A DNA stretch of 58,699 bases from JBELHO01 sp042091375 (GTDB lineage Bacteria > Pseudomonadota > Gammaproteobacteria > Enterobacterales > Alteromonadaceae): contig JBELHO010000015.1 of assembly GCA_042091375.1 (NCBI GenBank), positions 1 to 58,699 of the forward strand, given 5' to 3'. Positions 51,692-58,699 of the stretch are shown one piece after another; position 1 is the first letter of the stretch, and each line of letters starts with the position of its first letter. Below the pieces are notes generated by a model. That model worked only from the letters and a program-made list of their open reading frames with translations. It was not told the origin of the DNA and ran no database searches. The translations under genes and the position numbers were made by a program.

Positions 51692-52762
51692 ATGAATACG
51701 ATTGTTAATAAGCTAGGTGTGGTCTTATTGATACCTATAGCTTGGAGTTTAACTTCTTGCAGCGACAATAGTCAGGAAACAGAGGTGAAACCGTTAAGAC
51801 CGGTAAAAACCATGACAGTTTCACTTCCTGATAGTCACATAACACGAGAATTTAGTGCGGTAGTCGATGCCTCTAGAAAAGCTGACTTATCGTTTAAAAT
51901 CGCTGGCGAATTGATCGAATTAAATGTGCAACAAGGCGAAGAAGTCAGCGCTGGACAAGTATTGGCTAAATTAAATGATCGCGATATTAAAATTCAATTA
52001 CAGGAAGCACAATCGCTATTCGATCAAGCGCAAGGTGATTACAACCGAGCAAAAAACTTAATTGCCTCGAAAGTTATCTCGCAATCGGATTTTGACAAGT
52101 TAAAGGCGCAATTTCAAAGTGCCCAAGCAAAATTGTCTACCGCCCAGAACAATCTTGAGTACACAGAATTAAAAGCTTCATTTGATGGTATTATTGCCAA
52201 AAAATACACTGAAAATTTTCAAGAAATCAATGCCAAATCACCAATTTTTGCCCTGCACGATTTAACTAACATCTCATTAAAAATTGATGTACCTGAGAGC
52301 ATCATGATCAACAACCAACGAGATAAAGTGTTACCTAAATTGATTGCACAATTTGATGCCATCAATAATGAAAGCTTTCCTTTAACCTTTAAAGATGTTG
52401 CTACTCAGGCGGATGAAATAACCAAAACCTATGAAGTGACCTTGTCAATGAAATCACCGCAAGATCACACCATATTACCGGGGATGACAGCTAGAGTTAT
52501 TGTTGAGGATCTAGTCCAATCTCACAGCAAAGCGGCAGCGTTTTACTTGCCAGCGAAAACCGTATTATCAGATAGCCAGGGTAATTTTGTCTATGTTGTT
52601 AAGCGTCAATCTGAAGGGGTGGGTCAAATTGTGCGGCAGGGGATAACTATAGGTGATATTACTCCTCTGGGTATTGAAGTGTTTACCGGTCTTTCGCAAG
52701 GCGACGTGATCTTGACTGCTGGAATGAGCAAGGTAACCGATGGTTTAGCGGTTAAGTACTAA
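51692..52762 (+). CDS. RND efflux periplasmic adaptor (membrane fusion protein)
   Basis: 356 aa. Lipoprotein-type signal with Cys23 (LTSC), as in AcrA-like adaptors. A biotinyl-lipoyl half-motif (IAGELIELNVQQGEEVSAGQVLAKLND, about 69-95), a helical hairpin (about 96-155, ALFDQAQGDYNRAKNLIASKVISQSDFDKL), the second lipoyl half, and beta-barrel and membrane-proximal domains follow in the usual order. Forms the bridge between the RND pump (next gene, 18 bp away) and an outer-membrane channel, which is not encoded here. Confidence 0.92.
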   Translation: MNTIVNKLGVVLLIPIAWSLTSCSDNSQETEVKPLRPVKTMTVSLPDSHITREFSAVVDASRKADLSFKIAGELIELNVQQGEEVSAGQVLAKLNDRDIKIQLQEAQSLFDQAQGDYNRAKNLIASKVISQSDFDKLKAQFQSAQAKLSTAQNNLEYTELKASFDGIIAKKYTENFQEINAKSPIFALHDLTNISLKIDVPESIMINNQRDKVLPKLIAQFDAINNESFPLTFKDVATQADEITKTYEVTLSMKSPQDHTILPGMTARVIVEDLVQSHSKAAAFYLPAKTVLSDSQGNFVYVVKRQSEGVGQIVRQGITIGDITPLGIEVFTGLSQGDVILTAGMSKVTDGLAVKY

Positions 52763-52780
52763 ATTACAGAGGAAATTGAT

Positions 52781-55700
52781 GTGAATATCACGCGTTTTGC
52801 TATTAATAATAATCGTACATCAATCATGTTGTTAGTGGTTATTATCTTCTTTGGTTTATCCGCCTACGATAAAATGCCCAAAGACTATGACCCTGGATTT
52901 ATTATTCGTACAGCACAAGTAATTACTTACTTTCCCGGAGCGAGTCCGGAGAGGGTAGAGCAACTGGTGACTGATAAACTAGAAAAAGAAATACAAGAGC
53001 TTCCCGAATTAGACTTTGTCAATAGTGAGTCGCGTACGGGCATTTCCATTATTAGTGTAAACATTAAAGAAAGTTTCAAAGAAATGCGGCCTATTTGGGA
53101 TAAATTACGCCGCAAAATAGACGCAGTGAAAGGTGATTTACCGGCTGATGCACAAGAGCCAATAGTTAATGATGAGTTTGGTGATGTGTTTGGCATTGTC
53201 CTTGGTTTGACTGCTGAGGGTTTTAGCTACAAAGAAAAAAAAGACATAGCCGATGATGTTAAAGATGAAATATTGCGTTTATCTGAAGTGGCTAAAGTCG
53301 ATATTTTTGGCGGTCAAGAGGAGCGAGTTTTTATTGAATATGACAATGCCCGCTTATCTGAGTTAGGTATTTCTGCCTCACATTTACGCGATCAACTGTC
53401 CAGTCGCAACATCGTTATTCCCGGTGGCTCGATCAACCTTGGCGATGAAAAAATAGCCTTAGAGCCGAGCGGTAACTTTGAGTCTGTCGATGAAATAAGT
53501 GACACAGTTATCCAAGTCACTGGCAGTGATCGGGTCATGCAGTTGTCTGATATTGCCAAGGTTTATCGCGGTTATATTGATCCTGCAACAAACCTAGTCA
53601 GTTTACAAGGTGAGCGCGGACTGACTCTGGCGATATCAATGAAAGAAGGCGGCAATAATATTGTCCTCGGCCAACAAGTGTTAGCACTTATTGAGCAGTT
53701 ATCTGCTTTATACCCCTTGGGTATCGACTTTTCACTGATGTCGTTTTTGCCACACGAAGTAGAGAAAAAAGTCGATGATTTTGTCAGTAACCTAGTGCAA
53801 GCGGTTGCTGTTGTTACCATAGTGATGTTATTCACTTTGGGGTTTCGCACTGGCATTATTGTCGCAGCACTGATCCCGGCAAGCATGGTTTTTGGTATTT
53901 TAATCATGTCATTTTTTGATATAGGCATAGATCAAATATCACTAGCGGCATTGATCATTGCCTTGGGAATGCTGGTCGATAACGGCATTGTGATGTCAGA
54001 GAGTATTATGGTGCAAATGGGCAAAGGCAAAAAAGCCTTTGATGCGGCAATTGATTCAGCCAATGAATTAAAAATCCCTTTGTTAACCTCTTCTCTGACA
54101 ACTGCTGCCGCGTTTTTACCCATTTTTCTCGCTGAATCTACCACAGGTGAATATACCGCTTCGCTGTTTAAAGTAGTGACTATTACCCTATTGTGCTCAT
54201 GGTTGTTATCCATGACTATAGTACCTATGCTATGCGTCTATTTTCTCAGAATAGAGCCACAGCAAGCTACGTTTAACAGTCGCTTTTATCAATATTATCG
54301 TCAACTATTAACCGCCTTACTGCGCAACCCTTGGCCGACCTTAATGGCTACCCTGTTGTTGTTGTTTGCAGCTGTTTTTGGCTTAAAATATGTACCGCAA
54401 TTGTTTTTCCCGCCATCAGATCGAGCTTATTTCAAGTTTGATATTGAGCTGCCTGTTGGCACCCGCATTGAAACAACGCAAGCATATGTAAAACAGATAG
54501 AACAACATATGCAAAGCTCATTAATGGCTAGTGAGCAGCAACCGGGGATCACTAAATGGGTCACTTATATCGGCTCTGGCGGACCTAGGTTTTTACTGAC
54601 TCACAGTCCTAAGCCAACCAGTTCGAATTATGCGTTATTCATTGTTACGGTAAGTTCTCTTGCGGCCATTGACCAAGTGATGGAGCAACTAGAACAACAC
54701 AGCTTTAATCAGTATCCCGATATGTTAGTTAAAGCCCGTAAAATTGAAAATGGCGCACCCATAAACAATCCTGTTGAGATCAGAGTCAGTGGTAAAAACA
54801 CTGAAGAACTGTTTGAAATTGTCAATAAAATCAAATTAAAAATGGCCGATATGACGGGTTTAAAAGCCATTAATGACGATTGGGGATTGCCGATAAAAAA
54901 ACTGCAGGTGAGTATCAATCAAACCAGAGCTCGGCGGGCAGGGGTTTCATCGAAAGACATTGCGGTATCACTGCAAACTGGCTTAACGGGCCTGGAATTA
55001 ACTCAATATCGCGAAGGCGATAATGTTATTCCATTGATTTTGCGTTCCAGCTCTGCTGATCGACAAGATATTGGCAAATTAGAAGCCTTATCTGTTTACT
55101 CTCAAGCCACAGGTAATGCCGTGCCTCTAGAGCAAGTAGCCGATATCAATATTGTTTGGGAGCCAGCAACTGTGCTGCGCCGAGATCGAATGAAGACAGT
55201 CTCGGTTGGTGCACAACTCGACCTATCCTATACCGCTAGCCAAGCAACCAAAGAACTACAACCATGGATTGCAGCAGAAAAAGCCAGTTGGCCCATTGGT
55301 TATCGTTATGAGTTTGGTGGTGAAGCCGAATCATCAGGCAAAGCCAATGAGTCGATCACCGCTAAACTACCTATAGCAGTGTTTATCATTGTTTTGTTAC
55401 TGGTTGGTCAATTTAATTCACTGCGCAAATCATTTATCGTGATGACCACCATTCCGTTGGGTTTAATTGGGGTTACCTTTGGCTTGCTGGTGGGTCAGTC
55501 ATTTTTTGGCTTTATGACCTTGCTGGGTATTATCTCACTTGCCGGTATTGTCATTAACAACGCCATCGTATTACTAGAGCGAATAAAGCTGGAAATTGAC
55601 CAAGCCGAGCTTTCTCAGGCGGCAGCGATTATTTCTGCTTGTCAGCAACGGGTTAGACCTATTTTATTGACGACTACCACCACAGTATTAGGACTGATCC

Positions 55701-55849
55701 CATTGTACTTAGGTGGCGGAGAAATGTGGGAGCCTATGGCTTTGTCAATTATCGGCGGCTTAATATTTTCCACTTTACTTACTTTATGTGTGGTACCTGT
55801 GCTTTATTTGGTTTTATTTCGGGTAAACAGCGATGAATTGACCGCATAA
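52781..55849 (+). CDS. RND efflux pump permease (HAE1/AcrB-like)
   Basis: 1022 aa. An inner-membrane proton-driven exporter with 12 transmembrane segments in two repeats and two large periplasmic loops. TM1 is near residues 10-28; the first TM cluster is about 335-475 and the second about 860-1010. In TM4 the proton-relay DD pair of AcrB is Asp400-Asn401 here (LVDNGIVMSE), a variant seen in several RND branches. The GTG start follows AGAGG at correct spacing and fits the adaptor gene. Substrate cannot be told from sequence; the adaptor comes first, no TolC-type gene follows. Confidence 0.93.
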   Translation: MNITRFAINNNRTSIMLLVVIIFFGLSAYDKMPKDYDPGFIIRTAQVITYFPGASPERVEQLVTDKLEKEIQELPELDFVNSESRTGISIISVNIKESFKEMRPIWDKLRRKIDAVKGDLPADAQEPIVNDEFGDVFGIVLGLTAEGFSYKEKKDIADDVKDEILRLSEVAKVDIFGGQEERVFIEYDNARLSELGISASHLRDQLSSRNIVIPGGSINLGDEKIALEPSGNFESVDEISDTVIQVTGSDRVMQLSDIAKVYRGYIDPATNLVSLQGERGLTLAISMKEGGNNIVLGQQVLALIEQLSALYPLGIDFSLMSFLPHEVEKKVDDFVSNLVQAVAVVTIVMLFTLGFRTGIIVAALIPASMVFGILIMSFFDIGIDQISLAALIIALGMLVDNGIVMSESIMVQMGKGKKAFDAAIDSANELKIPLLTSSLTTAAAFLPIFLAESTTGEYTASLFKVVTITLLCSWLLSMTIVPMLCVYFLRIEPQQATFNSRFYQYYRQLLTALLRNPWPTLMATLLLLFAAVFGLKYVPQLFFPPSDRAYFKFDIELPVGTRIETTQAYVKQIEQHMQSSLMASEQQPGITKWVTYIGSGGPRFLLTHSPKPTSSNYALFIVTVSSLAAIDQVMEQLEQHSFNQYPDMLVKARKIENGAPINNPVEIRVSGKNTEELFEIVNKIKLKMADMTGLKAINDDWGLPIKKLQVSINQTRARRAGVSSKDIAVSLQTGLTGLELTQYREGDNVIPLILRSSSADRQDIGKLEALSVYSQATGNAVPLEQVADINIVWEPATVLRRDRMKTVSVGAQLDLSYTASQATKELQPWIAAEKASWPIGYRYEFGGEAESSGKANESITAKLPIAVFIIVLLLVGQFNSLRKSFIVMTTIPLGLIGVTFGLLVGQSFFGFMTLLGIISLAGIVINNAIVLLERIKLEIDQAELSQAAAIISACQQRVRPILLTTTTTVLGLIPLYLGGGEMWEPMALSIIGGLIFSTLLTLCVVPVLYLVLFRVNSDELTA

Positions 55850-55858
55850 TATGGCCTA

Positions 55859-55887
55859 GTTGCGCAGCCACTCAGTGACTGCGCAAC
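55859..55887 (+). terminator. Long hairpin after the RND pump gene
   Basis: GTTGCGCAG and CTGCGCAAC (perfect 9 bp) enclose a second CACT/AGTG stem. It lies 9 bp past the stop codon. No T-tract follows, so it may end transcription weakly or protect the mRNA 3' end. Confidence 0.5.
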
Positions 55888-56070
55888 CCATTCACATCGG
55901 CTGTGATCAAGTCTGGCATCATTAACCGGTTTTATTTTTGAAAAGCAACACTAATTAGCCATAAGTAGCGGAAATTTTTACAAAAACACCGTCTTGTATT
56001 GCTTTTACCTTGTCCATTTGGTTAAATACATAAGTTTTTAATCGAAACTTAATTGGTTAAACCGAAATTT

Positions 56071-56832
56071 ATGACAAAAAGAAACACCAAGCAGCGTCGT
56101 CAGATCATTATTGGTGAATTAAATGCTCAAGGTGAAGTGAGTGTAGACCAGCTAGCTAAAGACTTTGATACTTCTGAAGTAACCATAAGAAAAGACCTTG
56201 CGGCATTGGAAGACAGCGGCCTATTATTAAGGCGCTATGGCGGTGCGGTTTCACTACCACGTGAGTATATTGAACCTAAAGCCAACAAACTTTCGAAACG
56301 AAAGCTGGCAATCGCAAAAAAAGCCGCAAGCCTGATTGATGATCACAATCGCATCATCATTGATAGTGGTAGCACAACCTCAGCATTAGTCAGCGAACTG
56401 AGTAATAAAGACGGTCTGATCGTAATGACCAATTCTTTGGCTATTGCTGAACAATTACAGACCTTAGAAGATGAGCCTGTGTTGTTAATGACTGGTGGTA
56501 CATGGGATCCAAATTCTGAGTCATTTCAAGGCAAAGTCGCTGAAAGTGTTCTAAGATCATATAACTTTGATCAACTTTTTATCGGTGCCGATGGTATTGA
56601 TGTTGAGCGAGGCACGACAACTTTCAATGAATTGTTAGGTTTAAGCCAAGTGATGGCGGAAGTTTCTCGTGAAGTGATTGTTATGATCGAGTCTGACAAG
56701 ATCTATCGCAAAATACCTAATGTTGAAATACCTTGGCCACAAATCCATACCTTGGTAACCGATGATGGGTTACCGCAAGAATTACGAAAAAAGTTAATTG
56801 ATCAGGGCATTAACTTAATATGTGCAAAATAA
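56071..56832 (+). CDS. DeoR/GlpR family transcriptional regulator
   Basis: 253 aa from ATG 56071; an in-frame TTG at 56053 would add six residues that do not look conserved. The N-terminal winged helix (QRRQIIIGELNAQGEVSVDQLAKDFDTSEVTIRKDLAALEDSGLLLRRYGGAV, split here only by reading) covers about 8-60. The C-terminal DeoRC sugar-phosphate sensor begins near 75 with IIDSGSTTSALVSEL and ends near 250. It lies 13 bp before glmS in the same direction, so it probably controls amino-sugar synthesis in response to a sugar phosphate; this is inferred from position. Confidence 0.88.
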   Translation: MTKRNTKQRRQIIIGELNAQGEVSVDQLAKDFDTSEVTIRKDLAALEDSGLLLRRYGGAVSLPREYIEPKANKLSKRKLAIAKKAASLIDDHNRIIIDSGSTTSALVSELSNKDGLIVMTNSLAIAEQLQTLEDEPVLLMTGGTWDPNSESFQGKVAESVLRSYNFDQLFIGADGIDVERGTTTFNELLGLSQVMAEVSREVIVMIESDKIYRKIPNVEIPWPQIHTLVTDDGLPQELRKKLIDQGINLICAK

Positions 56833-56845
56833 TAAGGAGAATAGC

Positions 56846-58678
56846 ATGTGTGGCATAGTCGGTGCAGTTGCTCAGCGCGATGTAGCAGACATATTAGTGG
56901 AAGGATTAAAAAGACTAGAATACCGAGGATATGATTCTGCGGGTATTGCTATTGTTGACACCGATAATCAGCTTAAACGAGTGCGTCGCCTCGGTAAGGT
57001 GCAAGAGTTAGCTGATGCAGTGACTGCTTCGCCGGTGTTTGGTGGTACTGGCATTGCCCACACGCGTTGGGCAACACATGGTATCCCCAGTGAAAGTAAT
57101 GCCCACCCGCACTTATCAAGTGAAAACATTGTGGTGGTACACAATGGCATTATTGAAAATCACCAAATACTCAGAGAAGAGTTAACGGCTTTAGGTTATG
57201 TTTTTACCTCTGAAACCGATACTGAAGTGATCGCCCATTTAGTTCATCATCAATTAAAAACGTGCGATTCATTATTAACCGCAGTGCAAACCAGTGTTAA
57301 ACAACTGGAAGGGGCATATGGCACTGTGGTGTTGGATAAAAATGACCGCGAACGTATTGTTGTGGCACGTTCTGGCAGCCCTTTAGTGATAGGTTACGGT
57401 TTAGGGGAAAACTTCATCGCCTCAGACATGATGGCCTTGTTACCTGTGACTCGAAAGTTTGCTTTTTTAGAAGAAGGCGATGTAGCTGAGGTGACGCGCT
57501 TTGAAGTCAATATTTTTGACTGTGATGGCAATAACGTTATTCGTCAAGCCAAAGAACAAGATATCAGTCAAGATACCAGTGACAAAGGTGAATACCGTCA
57601 CTACATGCTCAAAGAAACCTATGAGCAACCCACAGCCATAAGAAACACCTTGGAAGGGCGTCTACTAGGTCATCACCTAGAGACAAATTGTTTTGGTGAG
57701 CACGCTGATGATATTTTTAAAGAAATAGCCCATGTTCAAATCATTGCTTGTGGCACCAGTTACCACTCGGGTATGGTAGCCCGATACTGGTTAGAATCTC
57801 TAGCTGGGGTGTCTTGTAATATTGAGATAGCCAGTGAATTTCGTTACCGCAAATCTCACGTCCCAAAAAACGCCATGATAGTGACAATTTCGCAATCAGG
57901 GGAAACAGCCGATACCTTGGCGGCACTGCGTTTAGCCAAAGAGCTAGGCTATAGAGCGAGTTTAGTGATCTGTAACGTGGCTGGCTCATCACTGGTACGA
58001 GAATCTGATCTGGCCTTCATGACTAAAGCTGGCGCTGAAATAGGCGTAGCTTCAACCAAAGCTTTCACTACTCAATTAGTGGGTTTATTGATGATGACCC
58101 TAGCCATAGGTAAACACCATGGCATGGCTGAGCAAGTGCAGCAAGAAATCGCCCAATCGTTAATGACCTTACCCAGCAAGTTGGACGAAGTATTGGCTTT
58201 AGCAGGCTCCATTGAAGCCTTAGCTGAAGATTTTGCCGACAAAAATCACGCCTTGTTTTTGGGGCGAGGTGATCAATACCCGATTGCGATGGAAGGAGCC
58301 CTGAAACTGAAGGAAATTTCTTATATTCACGCTGAGGCTTATGCTGCCGGTGAATTAAAACACGGCCCACTGGCATTAATTGACGCGGAAATGCCAGTGA
58401 TTGTGGTTGCACCACAAAACGACTTAATTGAAAAATTAAAATCTAATGTCGAAGAAGTCAGAGCCCGTGGTGGACTTATGTACGTGTTTGCTGCAGACGA
58501 TGCCAAGTTTGAAAGCGATGACACCATGAAGGTCATTAACGTGCCTTATTGTGACGATATAGTTGCACCAATTGTCTACACTTTGCCGTTGCAGCTCCTG
58601 TCTTATTATGTGGCTATTATCAAAGGCACCGATGTTGATCAACCGCGAAACTTAGCAAAGTCAGTGACGGTTGAGTAG
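56846..58678 (+). CDS. glmS: Glutamine--fructose-6-phosphate aminotransferase (isomerizing)
   Basis: 610 aa (E. coli 609). Makes glucosamine-6-phosphate from fructose-6-phosphate and glutamine, the entry to UDP-GlcNAc. Start set at ATG 56846 because the mature enzyme needs Cys next to the initiator (MCGIVG) and AAGGAG precedes it; the GTG at 56822 is only a frame extension. The glutaminase domain covers about 2-220 (RGYDSAGIA, HTRWATHG, HNGIIEN) and two SIS isomerase domains follow (about 290-425, 460-600). The C-terminal LAKSVTVE is conserved. No glmS ribozyme is seen in the 13-bp gap. Confidence 0.98.
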   Translation: MCGIVGAVAQRDVADILVEGLKRLEYRGYDSAGIAIVDTDNQLKRVRRLGKVQELADAVTASPVFGGTGIAHTRWATHGIPSESNAHPHLSSENIVVVHNGIIENHQILREELTALGYVFTSETDTEVIAHLVHHQLKTCDSLLTAVQTSVKQLEGAYGTVVLDKNDRERIVVARSGSPLVIGYGLGENFIASDMMALLPVTRKFAFLEEGDVAEVTRFEVNIFDCDGNNVIRQAKEQDISQDTSDKGEYRHYMLKETYEQPTAIRNTLEGRLLGHHLETNCFGEHADDIFKEIAHVQIIACGTSYHSGMVARYWLESLAGVSCNIEIASEFRYRKSHVPKNAMIVTISQSGETADTLAALRLAKELGYRASLVICNVAGSSLVRESDLAFMTKAGAEIGVASTKAFTTQLVGLLMMTLAIGKHHGMAEQVQQEIAQSLMTLPSKLDEVLALAGSIEALAEDFADKNHALFLGRGDQYPIAMEGALKLKEISYIHAEAYAAGELKHGPLALIDAEMPVIVVAPQNDLIEKLKSNVEEVRARGGLMYVFAADDAKFESDDTMKVINVPYCDDIVAPIVYTLPLQLLSYYVAIIKGTDVDQPRNLAKSVTVE

Positions 58679-58699
58679 AAGGTAAAATAGCAGAAAAAC

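Noticed and set aside
56822..56845. GTG start for glmS
   Set aside because: GlmS needs Cys as residue 2 (MCGIVG); AAGGAG serves ATG 56846.
56833..56845. glmS ribozyme or riboswitch
   Set aside because: Only 13 bp lie between the regulator and glmS, so there is no room for one.
1..58699. tRNA genes, CRISPR arrays, transposases, integrases or prophage genes
   Set aside because: None recognised on either strand by reading; intergenic regions show no tRNA-like T-arm and no regular spacer-repeat pattern.

Overview
The window is about 58.7 kb of chromosomal DNA from a moderately AT-rich marine-type gammaproteobacterium. Gene order and protein character fit Alteromonadales, most likely Colwelliaceae (Colwellia/Thalassotalea-like); this is inferred from the sequence, not from a search. 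It is core genome around the replication origin. I see no CRISPR array, tRNA gene, insertion sequence or prophage.

Layout. (1) 1-15.3 kb: the left edge carries a stable-RNA type promoter pointing out of the window. It is followed by the conserved yrdA / DUF1488 (yrdB) / aroE / hemF / tsaC / yrdD / smg / dprA / LysM block, mostly on the minus strand and interrupted by a truncated haemoglobin gene and purEK. The def-fmt-rsmB-trkA operon follows on the plus strand. The left edge matches the E. coli rrnD-yrdA neighbourhood. (2) 13.8-24 kb: trkH-yigZ-pepQ, slt, a beta-barrel/SPOR protein with tusA, and glyQ-glyS. (3) 24.3-30.4 kb: dnaA-dnaN-recF-gyrB on the minus strand, with two parS-like sites inside recF. 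(4) 30.8-36.6 kb: rpmH-rnpA-yidD-yidC, then a small ECF sigma/DUF6768 module set between duplicated terminators, then mnmE and mioC. (5) 36.6-37.0 kb: a candidate oriC between mioC and mnmG, with DnaA boxes on the mioC side and GATC-headed AT-rich repeats on the mnmG side. (6) 37-48.5 kb: mnmG-rsmG-parA-parB and the complete atpIBEFHAGDC operon. (7) 48.7-58.7 kb: glmU, an accessory cluster (unknown membrane protein, DUF3313 lipoprotein, RND adaptor, RND pump), and a DeoR-type regulator next to glmS.

How the parts work together. Replication initiation (DnaA, oriC), the clamp and gyrase, origin segregation (ParA/ParB/parS), ribosome and membrane-protein biogenesis (RpmH, RnpA, YidD, YidC), tRNA modification (MnmE/MnmG) and the ATP synthase lie together near the origin. 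GlmU and GlmS supply UDP-GlcNAc for the cell envelope.

Most unusual points. The ECF sigma gene at 33504-34049 is cut by one in-frame TAA exactly between its region 2 and region 4 domains. It keeps a good ECF-type promoter and an intact DUF6768 partner, and the module is bracketed by near-identical 36-37 bp terminator repeats. Next, yigZ follows the pepQ stop codon in the same frame, with its conserved N-terminus encoded upstream of any ATG/GTG/TTG. Third, three AGGATC repeats with an exact 10-bp period precede the rpmH promoter. None of these amounts to a proven new system; the split sigma module is the best candidate.
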